From positions 181,265 to 245,264 of the forward strand of contig NW_005434599.1 in assembly GCF_000315625.1 (NCBI RefSeq): a DNA stretch of 64,000 nt. The letters run 5' to 3'. The notes beneath the pieces are model-generated. The model saw only the letters and a list, made by a program, of their open reading frames with translations. It made no database searches and was not told the DNA's origin. The position numbers and the translations under genes were made by a program. Below, piece by piece: positions 33,689 to 45,747 of this stretch. Position 1 is the stretch's first letter. Every line of letters begins with the position of its first letter. The stretch comes from Guillardia theta CCMP2712 (Eukaryota; Cryptophyceae; Pyrenomonadales; Geminigeraceae).

Positions 33689-35558
33689 ATGGTGGTCGGG
33701 GCAGCCATGGCACGGATGCTCGTAGCTCGATGGCAGAAGGGAGTGATAGGAGTAGGAGGACGTTTGAGAGAATTGAGAGGAGGAGGAGCAGTAGTAGTAG
33801 TAGGAGGAGCAGCAGCAGGGTGTAGCGGCAGTAGAGCAGGAGTTGAAAGCACATTTAGATCCTTGCATTGGGTAGCTCGAGCAGCAACCCAAAGGTCTAC
33901 TTTGATGGCGGAGGAGAGATCCAGCAGGGCGTCAGGTATGGCTGCGACACAATGCAGCAGACTCATAGATCCTACTGGCCGACTTGAGCTCCTCCTTCAG
34001 GGTTGGAGAGGACAGCACAGGCCCTTCACCACTCTCACTCGCCCATATCCGAGGCCCAACATCGGCGAGTGTCGTCCCTGCCTTGCGCGTCCTCCCGGCG
34101 GACCCCTCGTGCTGAGACGTTCTGCGAGCTCGTCCTCGAACAGCGCCACCGGCATCATCCGCTTCGTACCTGAAAGCATCCAGCCCTACTTTCTGCTGGC
34201 GAGGCTAGACAAGCCCATTGGGACTTGGCTGCTGCTGTGGCCGTGCTGCTGGAGCATCGCCATCTGTGCGCCTGCGGGGGCGCTGCCGGACGTCTGGATG
34301 CTGACCAAGTTCGCCATCGGGGCTGTGGTGATGCGAGGAGCTGGTTGTACCATCAACGACATGTGGGACAGGAACATCGACAAGCTGGTACGAGATCCCT
34401 GAGGGACCCTCCCCTTCCCCTAAAAGAGCCCAGCTCTCTGCCCAGCTGTTCATGGTCCGGCAGATCCTGACTTGAAGCAGGTGGAGAGGACAAAGATGAG
34501 GCCGCTGGCTGCTGGGCAGATCACTCAGCTGCAGGCCCTGACGTTCCTGGGTCTGCAGCTATCAGCAGGACTTTGTGTCCTCGTGTCGATGAACCTGTAC
34601 AGGTGACGTTGGTGTCGGGCGTCGGGCGTGCCTGACTGTTACCAGCATCCTCCTCGGTGCCTCGTCCCTGGCCCTGGTCGTTGTATACCCGCTCATGAAG
34701 AGGATCACCTTCTTCCCTCAGGCTAGTCCTCTCCCCTCCCAAAGCTGAAGTTTCTCATGCTGAGAGACAGTTTGTGCTCGGGCTGGCCTTCAACTGGGGG
34801 GCGCTGCTGGGCTCTTCTGCTGTGCTGGGGTACTGCCCATGGAGCGTTTGTTTGCCGTAAGGAGATCGTCTCCTCCCTGAGCGAAATGACCGCGCATGGC
34901 AGGATGTACTGCGGGTCCGTCGCTTGGACATTGATGTACGATACCATCTACGCGCATCAGGCAAGATAGGAGGAGGAAGAGGAGGAGAAGGGGGTGGGGG
35001 GAAGGTTGCTGGTGATGGTGGTGATAGTATTGGTGGTTGGGGGATGACTAGTCTGCAGGACAAGAAAGACGACAAGCTTGTGGGCGTGAAGTCTACAGCC
35101 CTATACTTCGGCGAGCAGACGAAACCTGCGCTGGCAGCCTGGAGTTCTTTCTTCGTCGCCTCCCTACTCGTCTCTGGCAAGGTGCCAGCACGCGTTTGCC
35201 GGCGTCTCGCTCCTGAAGCCTCTTGCAGTTTGCGGGGATGGGGATCCCCTACGCGGTAGGGGTTGCGGGGGCAGCCGTGCACATGGCGTGGCAGGTTTGC
35301 GGGCAGAGGCCTCGTTGACCCTGCTGGTGACTTGCTGGCAGATCAGGACGGTCGACCTGGACAACACCATGGACTGCATGCAGAAGTTTGTGTCGAACAA
35401 GTCAGTTTTTGCCCTCTTCTGCTCCTTCTGCTCTCCTCACAAGACTCGTCCTCCTCCCCCATCCCCCCTGCCTCCCTTGCGCTTCCTCACTTCGACCTTG
35501 CAGATGGGTTGGCGCCATCATCTTCTCGGGTATCGTAATCGACAAGCTGCTGGCCTAG
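33689..35558 (+). CDS. COQ2: 4-hydroxybenzoate polyprenyltransferase (ubiquinone synthesis)
   Basis: A UbiA-family membrane enzyme that attaches the polyprenyl tail to 4-hydroxybenzoate in ubiquinone biosynthesis at the mitochondrial inner membrane. ATG 33689 opens an Arg/Ala/Gly-rich extension of about 160 residues, fitting a mitochondrial presequence though unusually long; the conserved part begins at [20 protein letters not shown]. The first aspartate-rich motif is [14 protein letters not shown] (exon end 34387); the second is [13 protein letters not shown] (junction at 34960/35059). Other family blocks: [49 protein letters not shown]. The last exon ends [17 protein letters not shown], stop 35556-35558. 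All junctions I traced are in phase. Two introns have GC donors: 34722-34770 (CAG/GCTAGT) and 34961-35058 (CAG/GCAAGA). An internal start such as one of the later Met codons in the extension cannot be excluded. Confidence 0.93.
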
Positions 35559-36413
35559 CAGTGTCAAGAACTAACACAGAAACTAACATCAAGAGATGTA
35601 GTCTGAGTTAACAACAATCCATAGTTTACAATGTCTTACAATCCTGCCTTGACTACTCACTCCTTCCTTCCTCCTCCTCCCACGGCTCCTCCTCCAGCTC
35701 CTCCCCCATGAGCCACCTTGTTCGCATGTCCCGGGAGGGTGTTGTATCCAGAGCCGCTCCCTGCATGAAGTAAGCAAGGACAGGCTAAGGCAAGAGCTGG
35801 TACCTGGTTCGTGATTCCATCGGAAAGGTGTGATCACCTAACAGGGAAAGTCAAACTCTTTGCTCCTCTACCTCCCTTCCTCCCCCCCCTCTTCTTCCTC
35901 CTCCTTTCTCCCAGTCCTCCTCGTCCTCCTCGTCCTCGTCCTCGTCCTCCTCCTATTCCTCGTCCTCACACTGACCCGGCAGGACCCCACAATCTTCTGG
36001 TGCGTAGCTTCACTCCGCTCAACCTCTTGGACCTTCGCGCCTGTCAGTCTCTCCCTCCCTCCCNNNNNNNNNNNNNNNNNNNNNNNNNNNNNNNNNNNNN
36101 NNNNNNNNNNNNNNNNNNNNNNNNNNNNNNNNNNNNNNNNNNNNNNNNNNNNNNNNNNNNNNNGAGCGAGCGAGCGAGCGAGCGAGCGAGGGAGGGAGCG
36201 AGCGAGGGAGGGAGGGAGGGAGGGATTGAAGGAGGAGAAAGGAGGGAGGGACAGGGACGGAGGAGCGAGGAGGATGATCTTACCCGGACGATGACGGTCT
36301 TTCCCCATGGCTTCCTTCCTGGGATGCCGATGGCGGCGACTGGATGTCCATGCCCCTGCTCGCAAGGCTCACGGGGTTGTCAAAGAAGCAATCTCCTCAC
36401 GTCGGGCCTCGAG
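35559..36413. other. Intergenic spacer with assembly gap
   Basis: Holds pyrimidine-rich sequence (CTCCT and CCTCGT repeats at about 35870-35970), a 100-N gap (36064-36163) and a GAGC/GAGG tetranucleotide tract (36164-36220). Nothing coding could be supported. The two genes here converge, so this is 3' flank for both. Confidence 0.7.
36064..36163. other. Assembly gap (100 N)
   Basis: Exactly 100 Ns, fixed-size placeholder, directly before a (GAGC)n tract on its right side. Confidence 0.98.
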
Positions 36414-39400
36414 TCATGCCCAGCAGCTCCGTTGGTCTTCTTCAGCAGCTGGGGCAGGGGGGTTCGATGTCAGCCGTTTCAGCTGGGGAGGAGGAGGAGG
36501 AACCTTTTCCCAGCTCAGCTTCGCGTCCTCGCAGAGCTTCAGCATGCGCCTCCCGTCGATTCCGCATCTGCGCTGGTGTGAGGAAGGGGGGAGGAAGAAC
36601 AACGAAAGAGGAAGGAAGGAAGAGCAGGGAGGGAGGGAGGAGAAGGTGGGGGAGAGAGGAAGAGCGGGGGAAGGGGGGGGGCGGGGAACGAGGTAGGGGG
36701 AGAGAGGAAGAGCGGGGGGGAGGACGAGGGGCAGCTGGTGTGGGGAGGAGGGAGACTCACTTGGACAGGGCGTGCGCGACTTCATGGTTGAAGTTTCTCT
36801 CCCAGGCATCGAAACTTGTCACAGTCACAAGCTGGGACAGACAGTCAGAGAGCAGAGGGACAGGGGAGGAGGGAGAAGAGGACGAGGACGAGGAGGCGAA
36901 ATAAGACAGGGCCACACGGGAGCCAAGGAAGGAGGAGAGGGCAGAGGGATTGAAGGGGGGGGGAGAGGAAATAGTATGAGGCTGAGGGACACACGAGAAG
37001 AGGAAGAGGGAGGAGGAAAGAGGAGGAAGGAGGAGGGAGGAGGAGGAGGGAGGAGGAGGAGGAGGAGGAGGAGGAAGGAGAAAGAAGGAGGTAGGAAAGG
37101 GGGGAGGAGGGACGAGGAGGACAGTGCATGGTAGCACCTCATCGGTGGTGAGGGTGAGCAAGTAGTTTGCCAGCTCCTTGCAGTCCGCTACGCTCCCCCA
37201 TGTGTCGTAGGTGCGATGGTGGAGCTGTAGAAAGTCCCTCGAGAAGACCGTCACCAGCAGCCCCCGCTCAGTCCCCACCTGCCCAGAGCTCAAACGGCTC
37301 TGCGCCTCCCCCCTGTGGGTGAGGACGAGCTTCCTCGGGGGCTCTAGGGAGACCTGCATGTCCTGCATGTCCTGCAGGTCCACGAGGAGCTTCTTGCTCG
37401 ACCTGCTGCCCGTCTCTGCCTTCCTCCTCGTGCTCTTCGCTGTGATCCTCGTAATGGGCACGAACGCGGTGAGAGGAGAGCAGCGGCATTGAGCCTCCCA
37501 CTCATCCTCCCGGTAGGACGAGGAGGAGCCGGAGAGGAGCTGCTGGCGCAGGACGTAGCCCGACGCGTGCTTGAACCTGCCTCGCGTCTCCTTCACCACC
37601 TTCTTGAGCAGACTCTTGGCCTCGTCGCTAACGTCGAGCGCGACTCCATGGATGACCGCCTTCCAGGCGTCCCCCACCTCCTGCTCCAAGTGCTTCACCT
37701 CGTCAAGGATGCGGTCGGCAGAGACGAGGGGGAGGCGATCTGTGATGATCCAGATGTCCGAGCAGTTGGACGCCACGCGCTCTATGTGCTCCAGCGCTGT
37801 GGTCCACTCCATCCTCCTGCCCTCCTTCGTCTCCACCGACAGGCTCATCTCGATGCTTCGCTTCGCCGTCAGGCTCTCGGCCTCCTCCCGCGGAGTCGCG
37901 TCTGCCTCTGCGTCCTCCTCTTGCCCAAGTCGAGCTAGCCAAGGAACAACCTCGGCCATGACCTCCTCCTCGCTCTGGGTGGAGATCATACTCTCGGCGA
38001 GGTACGGGTTCTTGTTCTCGCACGAGAGGAGGTTCAGCCTCTCCATGGTGAGTGCATACCGGCTTCCTCCCTCCTGCGATAGCTCGCTGTGAAGGGCGCG
38101 AACGATGAGTCGCTTGACCGAGTCGAGCCGGAGAGGGTCGAGCACATCGAGGATGATGACCGGCGCCTGCCCGAGGCCCCGGCCGAAGACGGAGGAGACG
38201 GGGGGCTGGAAGCTGATTAGCTTCTCTGTCAGTTGCTGGCAGCCCGTTCCCCTGAGGGCGATGCAGGAGGGCCAGTAGTACTCCACCACAGCTCGCCGAA
38301 AGTCCTCGCTGTGCAGCACCATGCGCTGCTCGCCGTTGCTGAAGCGGACGAGGAGGTGCGGGGAGAGGGCTTTCAGTATGAGCTCGCGCTGGATATCGGG
38401 GATCACGTGGTTGGGCCCCATGGTGAGGAGGAGGTTGTGCAGGTTGGAGGTAACGATCCCGTCGTCCCCGGACTGCAGCAGGACCTTGAGGATAATCTCC
38501 ACCGCCCGCAGCTCGGGGAAGTCAGCGGCCTTGGGCGCCTCCTGCCTGAACTCTGAGCCGAACACGTTGAACTCCCGCTCCATCCAGGGGAGGAACTGCT
38601 TGAGGTAGAAGAGGAACAGCTTCTGATCCATCGAGTCGATCTCCGTCACCAAGTTGCCGGGCCGTGACTGCTGGCAGGCAAACAGGACGAGGGTTTTGAG
38701 ATACCGCGGGTTCCCGCTCTCACTCTTGAACATGCGCATGAACAAGCCTGTCGGCTGCCGCAGCAGGTGGCGGCCATGGCGGAGGATCGTGGAGTAGATC
38801 AGTGAAGTGGCCTCTGGCTTCGACAGCTGCGGCAGCCTGACGACCTGCGCTCCCTTGGCGTCCTCGAGCGTGTCCGACCCCACCTTCAAGGTAGCAACGC
38901 ACCATACGCGCACCTGGCTGCTCCGCAGCCTGCTCTGGACCTGCTGGAGGATTTCTCCGACGGACTCCAGCTCGGAGCTGGTCAGGCCATCGACGAAGAG
39001 GCCGAAGTTGTAGTTGAAGCCGCCCGAGTACAAGTCGAGGAGGACGGCGCGGAGGAGGTCGAAGGAGTTGGACTTGGGGCCTGGGAGGATCTTGTCTGCG
39101 AGCCACTGCTGGGCGAGGGAGTGGGACTGGAGCTCGAAGAGCTCGACAACGGAGTCGAGAATCTCCCGCACGAGGTGTAGGCAGACGTCTTTGGAGGAGT
39201 GCCAAGGGGCCTTGTAGAAGGAGATGAGGAAGAGGTGGGAGGAGGACTCGAGGTACTTCTTGCGCCACTCCAGGTCACCTGTCCTGCTCTTGAGGAAGAG
39301 GAAGTGCTGAATGCTCAGCGAGAAAGTCTCGTGCTCTTGCTTGCCCGGCAGCGGGGACGCGGCGTCTCGCTCCTCAAACCTCTTGAGGCCCTGCCTGGGC

Positions 39401-42400
39401 GCCAGCTGGTTGGGGTTCTTCCTGGATTTCTTCTGGGCAGCCTGAGCGTCCGACTTGATCTGCTTCCTCAGCTCTCGCGCCTTGGTCCTCATCACGGATG
39501 CAACGCGAGCGAGCATGGTGGTCCTGCCCGACCCAGCAGGGCCGTGCAGCACGAAGAGGCTCCTCTTCTTCTCCTCCAGGGCCCCCATGAGAACCTCGTA
39601 GGAGGAGTTGAAGATGCCGTCGCCTCGATGCCGCAGCTCGTTCCTGCTGTAGATCCCGTCAACCTTGAGCCACTCGCTCTCCTCCCCGCGGAAGAGGCTG
39701 CACATGCTCAGCAGGAAGTTGGTGAACTTCTCTCGCTCGCCCTCGTCCATGCTAAACCCCGAGATGCACGCGTTGCTCACGAGCTCCTCCTCGTGCCGCT
39801 CCTGCTCGAACCGCGAGATGGCATGGCAGTCCTGCAGGTGCAGTAGCTTGGGGGAGACGAGCCGTTCGAAGACGGAGAAGGTAGAGGAGAACGCGTCTAG
39901 CATGAAGCCGCAAAGCTTCTCTCTGCTCCACGACAGCTGAGTGCTGTACGACTCGACCGAAGACGGGAGGCTGAGGGTCACAGGAGCCGGCAGGTCGTCG
40001 ATCTTGAGCTCGTTGGTGAGCTTCTGGATGGCAGCTCGTCCTGCTCCCTCATGCGGGTACACCACTAGGGCGTCGCCCTGCAGCTCGTGGAGGACCTGCC
40101 CGTCCTCCTCCACCACGCTCGTCGTGTAGACCCTCGAAAGCTTCCGGCAGGGGCTGAACTTGGAGGAGGTCATGGCAAGGAAGACGTCCTTCTCCTTGTT
40201 GCTCATCTCCTTGGCCGCTCGCTCGGCGTCGGAGAACACCTTCTCGTTGAGCGTGAAGGGAAGGCCGGAGACGAAGACGCGGCAGGAGGAGGAGGCAGGG
40301 TCGACGATGTTCAGGTAGACCTTCTTGGAGTTGGCCCCCCAGGGACGCGACCTATCGAAGCGGGAGGAGATGGTGGAGGAGATAGCGCGGTGCTTGTAGA
40401 CGAGCACAGCAGAGTCCTTCTCCTGCCGCAGGGAGCTGAACTGCGACATTGGGACGAGGTTGAAGAACGTGTGCACCTCCTCTGTCTTCACATCCCACGG
40501 CAGCCCCGTCACCTTGAGGAACCCGACAGGGTCGTTATCCCCGCGCTCGATGATGACGCATCCTCCCGCACGCGCCCTGTCCAAGTCCGAGGTGGAGGAG
40601 GCTGCAGGAGCAGAGGAGTGCATGGAGGAGCGGACGAACTTGGCCTTGTGCATGTTCTCTTTGACGCAGAGCGCAAGCTCGGTGCTTTCGTACAGCAGCT
40701 CCGCCCATCCCGTGCTCTCTCCCTCCGCCCTCGAGCTGTTGGCATGCACGTTGAACTCCTTCAGGGGGATAGAGAAGGTCGACAGGACCGTCTTCTCCTG
40801 CGTTCCCGGCGGGATGCCGACGACTTCAAGGAGCGTCAGGTCAAAGTCGTCGTTGACCATCGTGACGTACTCGTTGCCCGCGAGCTCACACCCCTTGATC
40901 CGCACGCTGATGGTATGGTTCCTCAGCTGCTGCTTCTGGGTGGCGAGCAGGGCAGCAAGCTGCGCCTGCTCCCCGCGGAAGGTGACGACTGCGTTGCTCC
41001 CCCGGTTGCAGAGGAAGCTCAGGTGCGGGTCGATGTCGTCAAGGGTTATGGGCCTCTGCATCTCGAACGTCATCCCCTCCAGCAGCCTCTCCGTCATGTA
41101 CTGCAGCCTCGGCTCGCTCGCGCTCTTCTCCCCCTCCTTCGCCTCCAGCCCCTTCACCAGCACTGAGCTCCACAGCACCCGCGCATACGCAGAGGTCTTG
41201 AGCCCCTCCAGCTCCAGCGAGAAGTCGCGGCAGCGCTGCCGCTCCCGGAGGGGCTTCAGCAGCTTCTCCTCCAACATGTCGGCATGCAGCCGATGCCTCG
41301 CCCGCTCGGCCTGCGGCAGATGCTCGAGGGAGAAGAACTCGCGGAGGAGCCCAGGGACCTCCCGTGCGAACCTTTCGCTCTCCATGCTCTTCCTGTCTCG
41401 GAGGAAGCACGTCAGCTCTGACTCTAGCTCTCCCTCCACCAGCAGCTTCTCCTCCCCTGCCGCGCCTTCCTGGGGACGGGCAGGAGGGAGAGGAGAGGCA
41501 GCACGCAGCTGTAGCTCGAGGCAGGAGGGCAGCTCGTCCTTGCCCGTGGGGCTCAGGCCGAGCTCCTTCAGCTCCTCGCTGCGAAGGGAGAGGAGCGAGA
41601 AGTTATCGCGGCTGAGCTGATCGTGGTAGATCTGCCCGATGACGAACATGCATAGGAGCCGCTGAGTCTCGTCCTCCAGCCGGAGCCTCGACCCCTTCAC
41701 CTCCTCAGCAATCCTCCAGCTGAACTGATCTCGCATCCAGGCGAGCTCAGCTGGGATATTCCCCTCACAGGAGGTGAGAAGTCTCGGAAAGAAGCTCCAG
41801 TCCAGCCACACCAGGTCGATGCCAAATCGCCTGCTCGCCTTCCTCAGTGCTGGCAGCACGCAGCTGTGGAGGAGGGAGCGCTCGGCGAACGTGTCTTGCG
41901 GTGTCCCGCCAACGAAGAGCCGAGCAGGCACCAGCTCTCGTCCCTCCTCCTCCAGCCCCGTGATGACAACCTGCGAGCCTACACTCTTTCCCTTGAGCAG
42001 GTTCAGCCGCATGAGCTCGCGGACTTCATCCGCATACTTGACGGTGGGGAGAGCGATGGCGAACGCGGCGGACTTGCGGTGGGAGCTGCTGAAGTGCTTG
42101 TGGGAGGTGCGAGGTCGAGGAGAGGACGTCTTCCCGCTAGCCGCCTGCTGCGACGATGCCACTGAACCCCCGCTGTCCGTCCTCTTGAAGTCATCCGTCT
42201 CCGTCGTCTTGTCGTCGTCACTGTCTTCAGACTCTTCCACCGAGATGCGCAGGACGGCGGAGGAGCGGGAGGTGTCGACGGAGGCGACTGAGACGCTGGC
42301 ATGCTTGCACACGCACGTCATGTTGAGGAAGGAGCCCGCCGCAGCATGCAGACCGACTTTAATGGCCTCGACCCCCTGGTTGCCGTCTGCCGTGAACTTC

Positions 42401-45400
42401 ACGCGCAGCAGGGCCTCGGACGCGTGCTCCTTGCTGCACAGGGCCTCTGCCAGGCACTCGAAGTTCTCCTCGCTGAATCTCGAGCCTGTCCAGTGCTTCT
42501 CGCAGAAGGAGGTCACGGCCGACTTCCTTGACTCCTTGAAGCCACTGACAAGCTTCTGCAGACTGTCGATGAACTTCTCCGCGTCGTTCTGCTTGCCCAT
42601 CGCCAGGAAGATCTTGGTGTCGCGGAAGTGCGTCAGATTCCGCAGCCTGCTGACGGCAGTGACTACGTCCACACCCTCCAGCGGCTTCTCCGACTCGCCA
42701 AGGAGGCCGTTGGCCTGTTCGACGACCTTCTTGACAAGATTCTGAAGGTGCGGGTCCAGCGAGGGAGCTGACTTGATGACGTCAAAGAGGAAGCTGTCGT
42801 GCTCCTGCGCAAGGTGAGAGTAGTGGAGGAGGAGGTAGGACTTGAGAGGGTCCAAGAAGCTCAACTCCACCACGTCCTGGTTCTTCTCCATCCGCACCAG
42901 GCTGGTCAAGCACATCTCAAGGTCCCGCACGAGGAGGTGCAGCGCTCCCATGCGGATCTTGGCATGGCAGTAGTGGAGGTTCCTGAGGATGCGCGGGAGG
43001 AACTCGTATGCGTACTTCCCTCCGACTCGCGCCAGGTAGGGAGCGAGCTCGAGCAGCATCCTCGGCCTCTCTGCCCGCCATAGATGATCGTCGAGGTGCG
43101 CAGGCTTGGAGATGCCCTCGTCTGCAAGCCAGGAGAAGACTTGCCTCTCCATCTGAAACATCCTCCGCGCGCTCTCCTGCTCCTGGAAGCTCACCTTCAT
43201 CTCTTCCAGGGTCGGGAACCCGATCCTGATCGTACCCGCCACATCGAAGATCTTGTGCCGCTGAACAGTGACGGCAGGTATCACGCCGAAGAGCTCGTCC
43301 TCGGCTACCCAGTAGCTCTCGGCCTGCACTGATCCCTCCTCCTTGACGATCAGGTAGCGAGCGTTGGAGGCTCTCAAAGCGATACGATGCCCTTCGTCGG
43401 TCGAGTGGACGGAGACCTCGAACGTGTCTCCCGCTAACATGCTCCCTGCTCCATGCGGCTTCGAGATGATCCGTCCATCAGCTGCAAGCGACCAGTACTT
43501 GCCCTGGTTCTTGGAGCGGATGGCAAACTCAAACGCCGTTTCGACCCTCTCCAGCTGGAAGATGCAGGCATCGGTAGCTGCGAGGCTGCGGGAGACAGCG
43601 CAGAGCTTCCCGTCGTTGGAGAGAGTCAAGATCCGGTTGTCGTTAGAGACGAGGCAGATGGCAGCGCCGGAGCACAACGTGAGGGGACGGGACTCGGCCG
43701 CGCTCCTCTGCTTGCTCAGTGCAGGGATGAAGATCCCCCCGAGCTGGTGGAGGCCTCGCTCGCTGAAGCTGCCATGAAACCCTAGCAGGCGCATACCCTC
43801 TGGCGGCTTCAAGACGATCTCCGAGCCGTCGGTGATGCGGCCGAACTTGTACTCACTCGTCGTCACCTTCCCCGTCTCCTTGTCGACCGCCGCCGTGACC
43901 AGTCTCAGCTGCCCGATGACCCCGGGAGCGAGCCGTTGGCTGATGACGTACCCGACTTCAAGGATCTCCTCCTCAGGCTTCAGCGGCTGGTTGATCATGA
44001 CGGGCATGTTCTTTCCCAGGTCAACCGACCTCTTGTCGGGCTTTGCGCCGCGCTGACCCTCCCTGACGTAGGTCACCTGAAGGCCATGGATGTGGCCGGT
44101 AGACCAGATGGAGATCTCAGACATCCTGCACTTGTGAGACAGATAGTCATCGAAGAAAGACCAGTCGTCAAACGTCTCTGCTCCCTGGGAGGATCCTGTC
44201 AATTCGCTCCGCACCACATTCGCTCTCACGCCGATCTCGTCCTCCTCTGCCTTCTTCCTCGCCTTCGCATCGCGAACGCGCTGCCTCTCTACCTCTGCAG
44301 ATTCCTTCGCCTTGCGCTTTTCTTCCGCCAACGCGAGGGCCATCCTCTCATTCTGCAGCCTGATTCCATCATTCTCCTCCTCGATCAGCCGTGACCTCTT
44401 CCATGCTCGCAGTATCCCATCATCCCCACCAGAGATCAAGATGCTGTACGCATAAGGGATCTTGTGGAAGACAGCAAGACATCTGACCGACGTGTTGGGC
44501 CCGTGACAGGACGCGAGTCTTTTCCCGCTCTCAATGTTCCAGGCCTTGATGGTTCCATCGCGATCCCCCAGGTACAACAAGCCGTCGATCCCGACTGCGG
44601 CTGCCCATGGATGGCAAGAGCAAGAAGGCTTCTCCTCGTCATTCTCTTCCGAATCTGCGTCAAGGCTGATGACGCGCTTGCAAGTCAGCGTCTCTCCCTC
44701 CCAAATCCGAACGCTCCCGTCCTCCGAGCAGCTGCAGAACCCTGCTGTCGAGTTCCTTCCATCTGCTGCTCTTGGGAAATCCGACTCCTTCCCAGGAAAC
44801 TCGCAGCCGATCAAGCACGTCACAGCTTGAGTGTGACCTGTAAGGTTCTGCAGGCAGAGCCTCTTGCTCACGTCCCAAACTTTGATCACGGAGTCGTACC
44901 CCGCAGACAGCAGAAAGCCGTTCACCACCAAGAGCGTCAGGATCGGCAACTCGTGCCCTGTCATCATCCCTGAGCACGCCATGCTCTCAACCTCCCAGAT
45001 TCTTATCGTTCGATCGTTTCCTGCCGTCAAGACGATGTCATCGTTCATCCCACAGATAGCCCGAACGAACCCTGCATGTCCGTTGAGCGAGCCAACAAAT
45101 TCAAACCCCTTCCGCAGGTCCCACACGTTGACAACCGAGTCCCATCCTCCAGAGAAGAGGTACGTGTCTTTCACCAGGCACAGACTAGCGACAGCTGCTG
45201 TGTGCGCCTGTATCGATCGCTGCGGCTTCGGGAACTTAGCCTTCCCCCCCTGCACCTCCAGTAGCTCCTCGAGTTGCCAAATGTGAAGGTTGCCGTCCAT
45301 GTCCCCGGTGTACGTGAGACCATTGTGCGGGTTGTAGACTATGCTGCGGAACGGCGCTTCCTTGGTAGAAGAGCTACAGAAGAGGTGTCGTGCATACTCT

Positions 45401-45747
45401 GTGTCATTCCTGGGACCCCTCTTCCTCTCGGGTGAACCGAAAAGCTTTCTCGGGCTATCGCCTGACAGCAGCAGGGTTCTTCCCCTACCTTTCCGCGAGG
45501 GAGAAGCTCCAACAATGCTCTCAAAGTGCTTCTGCATTTCTTTTCCGATCGCACTCTTGGCGTGCCGGAGAGGGGAGGCGTTCCCAGGCGTGCTCGCGTG
45601 CGTCTCATCCTTCTCTGCCTTCTTCCTCCTCGGGGTAGTGAGCACAAGCCTCCTCCCGCTCTGAGGGCGAGAGCTTGCCAGCAGTGATGTCACTCTGTGC
45701 GGGCTGCTAGCTGTCTTGGGCCTGGACGGAGAAGACGCACTCGCCAT
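36414..45747 (-). CDS. Giant WD40-jacalin-fascin-DUF4062-RRM-NTPase protein (STAND/NLR-like)
   Basis: Start ATG 45747; the first exon runs about 8.6 kb uninterrupted to a donor near 37136. Two small 3' exons follow (VTVTSFDAWERNFNHEVAHA near 36770-36840 and CGIDGRRMLKLCEDAKLSWE), stop 36414-36416, total about 2,940 aa. Domains by approximate residue: 1-105 basic Ser/Pro-rich; 130-455 seven WD40 blades (GWDSVVNVWDL, GNDRTIRIWEV, GYDSVIKVWDV, SEDGSVRIWEG); 480-520 charged coiled coil; 540-685 jacalin-like lectin (ending LLGFHGSFSERGLHQLGGIF); 686-820 fascin-like beta-trefoil (GKYWSLAADGRIISKP, RIALRASNARYLIVK); 860-1160 helical; 1270-1360 DUF4062-like (RLFVGGTPQDTFAERSLLHS); 1740-1900 two RRM-like units (GFLKVTGLPWDVKTEEVHTF, CRVFVSGLPFTL); about 2067 Walker A (LHGPAGSGRTTMLARV) with Walker B-like NFGLFVDGL near 2243. 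DUF4062 plus NACHT-like NTPase recalls NWD1/TEP1, but there WD40 is C-terminal. Function unknown; sensor or signalling scaffold is inference. Confidence 0.85.
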
